A DNA stretch of 64,000 bases from Mycocentrospora acerina (lineage: Eukaryota; Ascomycota; Dothideomycetes; Pleosporales): NCBI GenBank assembly GCA_022701365.1, contig JAKUHH010000146.1, forward strand, positions 67,677 through 131,676, written 5' to 3'. Positions 54,642 through 64,000 of this stretch are shown here, one piece after another. The notes beneath the pieces were generated by a model. The model was not told the origin of the DNA. It was given only the letters and a program-made list of their open reading frames with translations, and did no database searches. The first letter of the stretch is position 1, and every line of letters starts with the position of its first letter. The translations under genes were made by a program, and so were the position numbers.

Positions 54642-55747
54642 ATGCCTCCACGCAAGCTCAGATTGCCAACCCGTAACATATCAAGTAAAAGCTCAAGTCA
54701 AGAAGAAGTATTTAGATTTTCTCGATCAATCACTATGAGCCTTGTGCTGATAATCACAGATTGACCAACTATTAAAAAAGTTGGAAAGTGAGCTTGAAAG
54801 CGTATTGTCTCATGGACCAATCGTCTGCAGCTTTCAGGATACATACAGGATATCATATAAGCTCACGCTATTAAAACAAGAAAAGGAGCAACATCGCATG
54901 TTTGAAAGACTTATGCGCAACTACTGGATTGGCCAATTTGAGTCGCTCCCCATAACCATTGTTGATAACTGGACGCCTGCGCAGATTCAAAAATCAAAGC
55001 AGACCAAGGGTGTCATAGGAGAAGAAGCTTCGAATTTTTTCCTCTTACTTGGTGACATGGAAAAAGGAGCTTCCGTCCGTCTTTCGATGGTCGAGGATGT
55101 TTGTTCTTACTTCGTAAGCAAAGTAGCTGGTGCACAATTTCCTAACGTGGCTAACTGCACAATAGAACCGTGTGCATGATACAACAATCACAGAAATTGG
55201 TCGGGACATTATCCGAGACTTGTATCAGCAATACGTACTTACTGTTGGGGGTTGTTCAAGGACACTACACGAACTGACAATGGATTTCGTTGGGGCCGCT
55301 TTTACGAGAAGACGATGCAACGAACTGGTGAATGAGGAGCTTCTTCAATCCACAGTTCAGTTTCTGAAAAGTATCTCTGAAGGAATAAAGGGTTCCGATA
55401 CACCATTTGCTTCGATCGAAGTCAAACTAATGCAAGACTGCCGCAAATTCTATCAAAATGAATCAGAGACTTGGCTTCGTTATGGCAGACTAAGAGCATA
55501 CTGCCATCAAGCCACCAAGCGCCTTTATGAGGAGTGGGAATGGTGTCTTTTGATACTCGGTGAATCAAGCGCTGCCAATATGTTGGAAATTGCAATCGAA
55601 GAACTGGTTTTATTTCGACTCGGAGATTTGAGTCAACTAGAAGCTTGTCCAAAGTTGGTTTTACAGCTACAGAATGAGGAGAGAAGGTTGCGCTCTCGTG
55701 CACTCTTAAGTATGAAAGAAATGCCCGAGGCGCATTCAAAAGAATAA
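54642..55747 (+). CDS. Unknown all-helical protein divergent from HET gene
   Basis: Three exons: 54642-54707, 54760-55113 and 55166-55747; both introns are 52 nt and in phase 0. The product is about 333 aa. After a short basic N-terminus (MPPRKLRLPTRNISSK) the protein looks almost wholly helical, with heptad-like stretches such as IDQLLKKLESELESVL and ATKRLYEEWEWCLLIL. There is no signal peptide, no membrane span and no recognised domain. Good splice sites that restore the frame twice argue for a real gene. Its position head-to-head with the HET gene raises the possibility of functional pairing, which is an inference only. Confidence 0.65.
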
Positions 55748-56701
55748 AATGTTACGTTGATCAATGCACATTGTCTGGTGCCCATAGTGAGTCATGTGTG
55801 ACAGTGAAGGTGAATTATGTTGTATGAGGAGTAAAACGGCTACTTGCGTTTCTGACACATGACGATACCACCTTTTATCTTTTTATACTAGCCTATGCAT
55901 ATGTACGTCATCTCAATTACTCCATCTTAAAGTACTGCCTGTCTCTGGTAAGAAATCAGTCATAGAGGCAATAAGAAGGGAAATTAATAGGTGTAGTAGG
56001 ACGGGCATCCATGTTGAATACTTTTAAGTTTTCGCTAAGTTAAACTTTTCTGCAGAAATAAAACCTAATTTTCCTGATATTTAGCTATTTATTACCGTTA
56101 ACAAGAGGATGACCTAAAAAGATTAAAATTTAGATTCTCCTAAAAGATTAATCAAATACCAATTGAATGAAGATTAACTATTCTAATAAGTGGTAAAAAT
56201 CTAAACATAGTTATGCAATCTGCTTTAGTGAGTCACGTGATATAGCGCCCATCTTTCAACAATAGTACCTATAGGCTGAGGGCGTAGGCGATTGAGGATC
56301 GAGCTTTGCATTTTAGATTACTTCCCAAAGTCTCTAATACATATATGATACAAATTGAAATCCCTTCGCCAGTTTGGATCGTGAGTGAGAAACTCGCCGC
56401 GCTCTATCGGACCACGCTAATCTCAGACTACCGATGATTCCGGTACAGCTAGCAGATATCCATTTGTTGAGTTAAATTTGGCTATGTGAATGGTAGCTGT
56501 ATTTACTGTCTGCGTAATGACAAGTAAAGAGTGCTGGTGAGAATTATGCCGATACATGTCCATTCTAAGAACCTTGCGCATCGTGTATCTATTTTTTCCA
56601 CTCCATCCGATCAACTGAGTCGGAACATATATTGGGTGTCTTAATTTTGTGTTTGACCACATAGGTATAGAATGTCCTCTCAACGTTTCAAGACACATTG
56701 C
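55748..56701. other. Very AT-rich intergenic region
   Basis: Convergent 3' ends. The middle part (about 55990-56220) is especially AT-rich. No gene is seen. A TCACGTGA palindrome lies near 56232. Confidence 0.5.
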
Positions 56702-57608
56702 CTAAAGAGGTGTCTTGATATTCTCGCTATCATACCATTGAAGACTGGCAGTAAATGCGATGACCATAGGCAGAAAGTCATATAAGTAGAAGGGAGCCTC
56801 ATGGTCTTGGAGTGACCCGTTCTGACAACATTAGCTTTATGAACCGATCTAGCCTGGGGACAGTTAGAACTCACAGGGCCACTTGCGAACTCAATGAAGC
56901 GCAGTAAGCTGCGTAGCGTGATCAGTCCTAACACTACATAAATTGCCAGTATGTCTTTCTGCACGGATGTCATTAATTGAGTCAAAGTCGGACTCCATAT
57001 TCTGTAGACTCGACGGTACCAGATAGCAACTATGACTGTAAAGGTCACCATGTTGACGATGTGAATAGCTATCCCAGCTAACAAGACGCCTTTTCCTGTG
57101 CTGGAATTTTGACGACCTGCTATCATAGCACCGGCTGAGATGGCCAATTGGCATATGATATCCACCGCACTCCAGATCTTTAGCATCAAAGATGGCTTGA
57201 CAGGTACATGGTGGGGTGCAATCCTTGTTGAGATCTTGTTGAAGATGTAGTAAATGACAGAGGTTACCATCAGAGGGGTGAAAAGGAACAATAGCGGGCT
57301 CAAAGCAAATATAGGCCCGGTGCGTTTGCTCTTGCTTGCAGGAATACGGAGCGCGTAGCCCAAGATTTCGTCTGGAAGGCATTTGGGTCAGCTAGAGTGT
57401 TGGCACAGGATCAATGTTTACGGCGCTTACTAAATGAGGCCATGGAGAGCACAACGAGAATCTTGATGCGCGTTGTTTTGTATGTCTTTACAAATCGAAA
57501 TATATGTATCGCAGTTATTGCACCGAAGACTATAGCTGCAATAATGACTCCTGCAACTGATGGTTTGTACTTGAAGAAGTAGTTTTCCTTTGATGCGATT
57601 TCAGCCAT
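56702..57608 (-). CDS. RTA1-like seven-span membrane protein
   Basis: Three exons: 57608-57431, 57371-56875 and 56821-56702; introns are 59 and 53 nt. The product is about 264 aa. The RTA1 signature is clear: KYKPSVAGVIIAAIVFGAIT at the first span, NEILGYALRIP before the second, SAVDIICQLAISAGAMIAG in the middle, and RSLLRFIEFASGP joined by splicing to NGSLQDHEAPFYLYD. Relatives include yeast Rta1, Rsb1 and Pug1, linked to lipid translocation, sterol-toxicant resistance and porphyrin transport. It should sit in the plasma membrane or endomembranes. The C-terminal tail is short. The substrate cannot be predicted. Confidence 0.88.
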
Positions 57609-60508
57609 GAGAGAAGATTAAAGTTTCAATACACCAGAAAGCGTGAAGAATTGGGATGGGGAAGCTGGTATAATGGAATTGATCATCTTTATAGGCGTTG
57701 AGTCTATAAGTGAATTTAACTGAAGCGGCTTCTCTTACATTATCTTCTGAGAGACGCGTTCCACGGACTGATTCGGGGGATCTGGAGAACGCCTCGCGTA
57801 GTAGACAACCAAGCTCAAGAGAAGATACTGGTAGGTATTCGGCCCTTAATGCTTACACGTGGTTGGCCATGGGCTGTTGCGAAACCAGTCTTTCAAGGGT
57901 AATTGGACAGTGGCGACAAGAAGATCATGGTAACAATTTGCTTGCGTCATCTCAAATTAATCATGTATCCTAAAACCGAGTCTTAGATACACTTGCACTG
58001 TGTTGGAAAATAGCTATAACATACTTACGGTGAGGAGCGGATGCAGCGGCTAGGTACGAGACTAGTCTCGTCAGCCCTATCGTATAGATCGTACAGATCG
58101 TATAGACCGTATGGACCGTATATGCAAAGATTGCCTTACAGGCTGTGAGCAGCCGTATCACTAGCATCGTTCGAAACAGTTATGCCTGCAGTGTATCGCT
58201 TCTATAGCGAAAGATAATATTTCACCTAGAAAGCTCGTTGTGGACTACTGGAAAATGATTGGTCAGCCTTTAAAAACTGCGAAACTCTATCGATTCTTCA
58301 TGAATCAAAAAAAGTTCGATTAATTCGAGTTGTACAAAATCCATCTCTTCTATAACAGGTAAATATGGCCTAAGTCTTAAATTCACTTTATCGCACTTAG
58401 AAACTCTTCTCAATCGGGTTTGATTTATCTCCAAAGCCTGATATTTGCATTTTTGGGTCAATTCTTGTGGTGTAAGTGTAGAATAGACCTGCCATGGATG
58501 ATCAACAGAACCAACTCACAAAATCTTTGTAACAGGGCAGTAACTTTCATCTATCTCATCTGTTTGGTGCGTACCATAGACCAAACTAGCCTGTGCGTGA
58601 ATCTATTGGACAAATGCATCGAGAGCATGGGTGTGAATTGCCCACAAGCGGCGGTGGCTGGTTGATCTACAATAAACGCGACTCAATTGTCCCGGCTGTA
58701 AAGACAGCATCTATTTTCATATTCAAACGCGATCTTCCCTCTGGGATCGATGCAAGTATACGAAACGTGCCTAGTGTAGCGCATGGATCACATTCATGCG
58801 ATGATAGACCAGGTAAGCATTGACTTGATTGACTTCATTTTGGGCCTTGCCAATGATCTATTTCAGACCGTCAGCCCCAAGACAACGTGTAATCGGTGAT
58901 ATCACTGGAATATAGCACGCATAACGCTGTATATCGTGCATATCAAAAATGGACCAGCGTACTGTGATGACCACTAGCCAGAATAACCAACCAACAAAGC
59001 GCTGCAAATTAAGGAGGATCATCAGGTACATTGCTCGGATAAATCAGCATCCATAACATACCTTGATTGCACGTTGTAATAGACCCTGTGAGTCTCGTTG
59101 AATTCTTCCGTGCTATGAAAACGGTCCCGACCGCCCCTATCTTTCAAGATTATCTAGTATTCTTCAAGTCTAGAGATCGCTCCCAACTGGCCAATTTGCC
59201 GGCATTCAAGATTTGAGGTAACAGCGAGTAGGATTGCTTGGCATATTTGCAGTCTGTCCCGAAGGTATGCAGCGATGGATGTAAGCATGTGGACGAATTT
59301 GACGTTTCTAAATCTTGAATCGTCTTCACCGATTGACTTAATCAAGGTCAGTACCCATATAAATTCTTCCGAAGACGAAAGTTCACCTTTTACATCATCA
59401 GTACCGTACACTGAGATTTGTCTCTCAACAAAGGAACTAGAACGTCATCATTGTAGCAGATCATGGTCGTAACTCATGTTACCACTAGTACTCATAATTT
59501 TGATTCTGCCTACAGTAAATACGCATGCCCTAAAAGGTTCTTCACCGCGAAAATGATCAAGACGCTGGGTGCAAAACCTAGCCTCGATTACCGTATTTAT
59601 AATACTAATCGCTTACTAGAAGGTGTTTATCATTTGTCTTCTAGAGGAACCATTTAATTAAAGAACATTCAACTTCTAATGGTCAGAAACATCTTGCATG
59701 ACCGACTTTAAATACCTTTCTGTAGAATTCGCTAGCATGCGATAGAAAGTCAGAAGGCCATATTCATCGGCTCTCGAATGCTAAATCTTAATCATAAAAA
59801 ATATGATGTTCGAAGCAGGCCTAGTTTTCCCTAATTTTCTTCGAAAATTGCCTTGCTTTGTTTGTATCGTCACCATACAAGCAATTGAGCAGAATTGTTT
59901 CCAAATGCTTCAAAGCAAACTACTGATAGACTTAGAAAGTCTTCAAAGGAAAATTCGTGTGCGGTTCAAGCAGAATTGCACGGGTACGTAATGAAATCAT
60001 TGCAGTTGCCGTTTATCTTAGTAGTTAGTCTAGGCTTCTCATCCATGATGTTGAGTATGAGTTCTGTACGCTACATACACCTTGAATAATGTGTTTTGGA
60101 GAACAAGCTAATATACAGCATGGAGCAGCGGAAGAACTTCGAGCGTGACAATGTTTCGAAATCTGTAGTCTACTTACTCTATTTCTCGCTTATGAGCCAC
60201 TTCTCCATGCTATAGTTCGCCTCGGGGTGTGTCGATTTGCTACATTGATACATCAATATAGACATCAGCCCCCATTTTCTCTTAGAAGCTACTACTAGAA
60301 TCTGAGGCCACGAAAAATTTCATTAAAGGCCACCAATCTCATCGTTTCGTTCATCAACGTTACCCTGACTGCTAAAGTCGGGGCAAACAAGAATCATTCT
60401 TGAAAAGAGATACTTGTGATTAGCAGGGTTTTCCTGTTCACATAGCAACGATTGCGTTCGCTGTTAATATGAAATTAGCTGGTGTTTTATACTCTTTTTG
60501 GCTCAAAC
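57609..60508. other. 2.9 kb region without a convincing gene
   Basis: Only short overlapping ORFs are seen, for example minus strand 59154-59411, with no recognised motif. It contains a 9-bp tandem repeat. It may hold decayed sequence, but no source could be named. Confidence 0.45.
58079..58123 (+). repeat. 9-bp tandem repeat, five imperfect copies
   Basis: Units ATCGTATAG, ATCGTACAG, ATCGTATAG, ACCGTATGG and ACCGTATAT follow without spacers. The unit length is a multiple of three, but no gene here is supported. Confidence 0.8.
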
Positions 60509-62629
60509 TCAATCATAACGATCCAATCCTAAGAGCTCCCACGTGCCGCCAGGACCACCCAAGTAATCTTGCCCTTCGCTCCACCTCCAGTCATCCATAT
60601 TATCCCTCACCCTCCCCAATTCCATTCTGAGGTACATTTTCACTACTCTTGTATACAACGCCCCATCTATACTGTCATCGTTCAAGAACGCGTCAATCCT
60701 CTGCGTATGATTAGGGTATGTCGTCGCACCCAGTAGCATTAAGCGAAGGCAGTTGTTGAATATACTCTCAGAAATCAGTCTCGACAGAATATGGTTGAAT
60801 GTGTTGTCTTTTCGGGGTAATTTGGGGAAAATAGCATCTATGGCTGGAGCGAATGCGTTGAGAACTTCGCTGTTTGATGGCGGAACAGAAGTGAATAGCC
60901 AGTCTGGTCGCCCGAGTGCTGTATAACCTGGTGCGCAGAACGCATCGGGTTGCCAGATACTTCTCGGGAAACTTTCTCTTGTGCGAAGACACATCTTATC
61001 GAGCTGCTCACGCGCAGAGGCCCATTTTGCAAATACGTTACCAGGGCGTTCGGCTGCACTGAATGCCCGCCCATGGCGTATTTGAAGCCTATTGATGGCG
61101 CCGCGGCATACAGAATGACAAATATGAGATATTATGTGATCGTGTGGGACGACATTTGCGATTGCAGCTTCTTTGGTGAACCAGACTGAACATGGTAGAC
61201 GCTGAAGGCCAGTATGAAGAGCTTCCAGAGATACCCTTGGTAGAGTGCCCATCTTTATCTGCGCGCGGATTTCCGGAAGCGGTGAGTCGTTTTTGCGTAG
61301 TCCATAAAGTGCTCTCTGTGCTGTTTTTCGAAGAGCATCACCTTCTTCGCACGGCTTGTCATTGCACCACCATCCCGATCTCTCCCAATCTTCACGCATC
61401 GATCGCAGCATCCATTCAGGATTGTCATGGATGCCCGTCCTGCTGCACCTCTTAATTGCTCTTGTCATTACATCGTAAAAATCACGTCGGGAGATGGCAT
61501 GACCGGTCGATGAGTCCAAAATCTTTCCAACTTCGAAACTCCTAATCTTCTTCAAGAACCAGTCTGTTGTGCACCACTCACACTCTGTCTCGTTGGTCCC
61601 TGGTCCAACCCTCCGATCAGATATCAGAACTTTAGACGGTACATACTTTCCGTCGCGCCATGACATTAATCCTGTTCTATTACCACCTTTGATCGTTTTC
61701 CGCACGCTGGTTTCTTCCAGAAAGTCGAAGATGCCATTGATAGTTGGTGAATTTCTCCCGTCTAAAATTCCCCATCTCATCCACAATGTCACTGCGCAAG
61801 TGCCCCACTCGTTACCATAGCGACCCCACTCACATAACTTCCCATTCCTTTCCTCTAGAGTATGCACCAGTTGTAGAGGCCCGTTTTCGATAACGTCCTC
61901 GTCCAAGTACGCCCGACCATCTTGACCGTAGTTTGTGAGATTGAAGCGATCTTGCTGTCCACTACAGTTCCTGCGCATCGAGTCACCCAACTTCCAAATA
62001 GAATCAGAGCAAACATGGCTGCAGACATCTTGTGTTGATGTGAATAGGTCAAGTCCTGCGGCAAGGGCTTTTGTCGTGTTGCCAGTGTCGAAAGCCGGAG
62101 ACAAGGCGGTACGATGGCATTCAATGCGAGCTGCATTCTCCTCCCAAGCAACCTTACATTCCTTGCTCGCGCCTTCTTCTAGCTCTGGGTACAGTTTCAC
62201 AAGGTTCAAAGCACCATCGCTGGAATCAGAGGCACGCCATACTGCAACTCTGGGGTCAGATATCGGCGCTGTATCCTCATATCTGTGCAACATATGAATG
62301 TGAAAACCTGCGACAGCCAATAATGCCAATATCAAGGTCAGCACCAAGTTAGTCTTGCGTCGAGATTCTAGCGCAAATTTTCTGTAGCATTTACTTGGTG
62401 ACGACTGCTCTTGTGAGGGATCTGCGAAACTGTCTGGTCCCAGATACCCTGCCTTTTCAGAAGAGCCAACGTTTAGATCGTCGCGATATGGCCTAAATAC
62501 TGGATCTGCTCCTTCGATTCCCCGGTTACACTGAGTTTCTCCTTCACAACACCGCCCTGGACGAAGACCAGATTTAGCAAAGATGCACATCGGTACAGAA
62601 GACCTTAGAATGATACGATCAAAAATCAA
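60509..62629 (-). CDS. Large type II membrane protein of unknown family, Cys-rich outside domain
   Basis: A single-exon gene for 706 aa, with Met14 as an alternative start. About 92 polar residues precede one membrane segment at 93-113 (TNLVLTLILALLAVAGFHIHML). The roughly 590-residue C-terminal part would face the secretory lumen or outside. It has many Cys (ECEWCTTDW, DVCSHVCSD, HICHSVC), several N-glycosylation sequons (NTTK, NCSG, NLTN, NRTG, NETE, NHTQ) and many Trp. No known catalytic motif is recognised. The frame is long and uninterrupted and the topology is coherent, so it is a real gene. It may belong to a lineage-restricted fungal family; function unknown. Confidence 0.8.
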   Translation of the reverse strand: MIFDRIILRSSVPMCIFAKSGLRPGRCCEGETQCNRGIEGADPVFRPYRDDLNVGSSEKAGYLGPDSFADPSQEQSSPSKCYRKFALESRRKTNLVLTLILALLAVAGFHIHMLHRYEDTAPISDPRVAVWRASDSSDGALNLVKLYPELEEGASKECKVAWEENAARIECHRTALSPAFDTGNTTKALAAGLDLFTSTQDVCSHVCSDSIWKLGDSMRRNCSGQQDRFNLTNYGQDGRAYLDEDVIENGPLQLVHTLEERNGKLCEWGRYGNEWGTCAVTLWMRWGILDGRNSPTINGIFDFLEETSVRKTIKGGNRTGLMSWRDGKYVPSKVLISDRRVGPGTNETECEWCTTDWFLKKIRSFEVGKILDSSTGHAISRRDFYDVMTRAIKRCSRTGIHDNPEWMLRSMREDWERSGWWCNDKPCEEGDALRKTAQRALYGLRKNDSPLPEIRAQIKMGTLPRVSLEALHTGLQRLPCSVWFTKEAAIANVVPHDHIISHICHSVCRGAINRLQIRHGRAFSAAERPGNVFAKWASAREQLDKMCLRTRESFPRSIWQPDAFCAPGYTALGRPDWLFTSVPPSNSEVLNAFAPAIDAIFPKLPRKDNTFNHILSRLISESIFNNCLRLMLLGATTYPNHTQRIDAFLNDDSIDGALYTRVVKMYLRMELGRVRDNMDDWRWSEGQDYLGGPGGTWELLGLDRYD

Positions 62630-63498
62630 AAGAAACTATGCTGTGAATAGGTCTGCAGTACTCGAACTTGACAGAGTAATGGCTAATCATAGCAGAAGTC
62701 ATTCAATTTTAGGGGGCTGAAGTGGTGGCGTTAAGCTAAACCCTGTGCGGCATGAGGCATACTGGACGCATCGCAGAAAAGCCACACCGGTCAAAGTGGG
62801 GCTCTGTACAGGCGAGGCACACATCTGTGATCGAGCTGGTCAAACAGCTGACAAAGTGAAGATATAAAAGGAGGTATTAGGCACGTTTAATCGCCTCGCA
62901 CTAATCATAGAATAAGTTCAGTATTTCAACTTGAACTCAAGTTGTGAGTAGGCTCTAGGTTCATAGTATGCAATAGCTGAGATGAAAATTAAAGAGACGT
63001 CTCTTAATTGCAAAATACCAAATGGAACGAGCACACTCCATTCAGGTTAACCAAGGTATTTTACAACCTTGGTCGCCTATGTTGTTGACTCTTCTTTCAA
63101 CGGAGAATAATTTAGATGACGGAAAAGAAAACCTCTCAAAATCTTGATGTTTACATCTGAAATGATTACTTAGTTCTCAATCAATGTCTTCGGGATTGCA
63201 TTATTTCAACAGTCTGTTCTCTGACTAAAAAATGTCTTTGATATCATTTCACAGGTCCACTTTCAAGACACTCTACTAAAATTTAAATCTGCGATTTGTT
63301 GAATCGAACTCTGCTCCAAAAGCAGACGATTGATCAATCCATACAACTAAATTTACTTCAAACTTTGTACCGTCTATTCAAATCAAGTCTGAGCCGCCCA
63401 CTGCTGCCACATTGAAGCGCATTGCATGATTTTACTACGTCAAATGCCATCGAATATCGTACCATGAGATAAGATCGAGTACTTTAGCCTAAAACTGG
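62630..63498. other. Intergenic region
   Basis: 3' end of the RTA1-like gene at right and promoter of the type II membrane protein gene, both minus strand. No gene is seen. Confidence 0.45.
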
Positions 63499-64000
63499 CT
63501 ACACGCGCTCACCATAACCAGTCTGATGAGCCATCATTACATGCGTGTCATCTCCAGTGGCATGAAACATCATCGCAACGATATCACCAATGTACCATGT
63601 TGTACAAATGGCAAGTGCGACGGCCATCAGTACTGCATCAAAGATGTACAATGGCCATTCGTGTGCCATCAGGTATCCTTCTTCTACGTTTGATCAGTCA
63701 AGCATACATATGATAGCATTTACTAAACTTACCACCTCCAACGTACTCAGCAACGCGGTATACATTTCGAGCTGTAACCAGTCCACTGACAACATACAAC
63801 ATGTACAGATACCTTTGCCAATTGAAGGTTTGTACTAATCCTTTCGTATCTTCAATCTTCCTTGCTCTCATTTGAAACATCGCAGCAATGACTACGAAGA
63901 ACCCAAATACGAACAGCTGTATGATCAACCCGGCAAGTACGATACGCTTTCCAAGATCTTTTGTTGATTGAGATGCATCAGTCTTCGCAAGCATAGTGGC
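63499..64000 (-). CDS. RTA1-like membrane protein, 5' part outside window
   Basis: The frame is open at base 64000, so the N-terminal half lies beyond the window. Two exons are visible, 64000-63733 and 63683-63499, with a 49 nt intron; the visible part is about 150 aa. It shows RTA1 hallmarks: GKRIVLAGLIIQLFVFGFFV, then RNVYRVAEYVGGEEGYLMAHEWPLYIFDAVLM across the splice (the latter split here over the junction after YVGG), and a His/Thr/Glu-rich cytoplasmic tail. It differs from the RTA1-like protein at 56702-57608 in sequence and tail length, so the two are not a recent tandem copy. Confidence 0.88.

Overview
This 64 kb window comes from a filamentous ascomycete. The evidence is genes split by introns of about 44-59 nt with GTRNGN...YAG borders, a Zn(II)2Cys6 regulator, a HET-domain gene, RTA1-like membrane proteins, a Spa2 polarisome protein and a secreted pectin lyase. 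The gene set fits a plant-associated Dothideomycete (Pleosporales-like), but that placement is an inference from gene content. There is no sign of operons, CRISPR arrays, rRNA or tRNA genes, or an intact transposon.

Layout. 1-5.1 kb: the 3' part of a large unknown protein, converging on a multi-span membrane protein. 5.1-9 kb: no convincing gene. 9-18.1 kb: an amino-acid permease, a cupin, a dihydroxyacetone-synthase-type transketolase, a cytidine/deoxycytidylate-type deaminase and an unknown protein with a long disordered tail. 18.5-29 kb: a secreted CALB-like lipase, a Zn2Cys6 regulator, an alpha/beta hydrolase and a secreted pectin lyase with two CreA-like sites. 29-33.5 kb: a 4.6 kb AT-rich, G-poor gene desert ending in a cluster of microsatellites. 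33.5-50.1 kb: a GC-rich conserved block holding SPA2, an ING-family PHD reader, a HOS2-type histone deacetylase, RNA polymerase III subunit RPC34, a beta-lactamase-fold hydrolase, a GH43 glycosidase and a PHO8-like alkaline phosphatase. 50.5-64 kb: an accessory, AT-richer region with a decayed phosphotransferase, a HET-domain protein facing an unknown helical protein, two RTA1-like genes (one cut by the window end) and a large type II membrane protein of unknown family.

How the genes fit together. The central block is housekeeping: polarity, chromatin, Pol III and phosphate salvage. The ING and HDAC genes are divergent over one promoter region. The lipase, pectin lyase and GH43 enzyme point to use of plant cuticle and wall polymers. 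The right-hand 14 kb is the most likely place for rapidly evolving biology, because it combines a HET gene, a divergent unknown partner, a pseudogene and lineage-restricted membrane proteins. Exon joins were worked out by hand from splice consensus and frame continuity. They are good hypotheses and have not been tested against transcripts.
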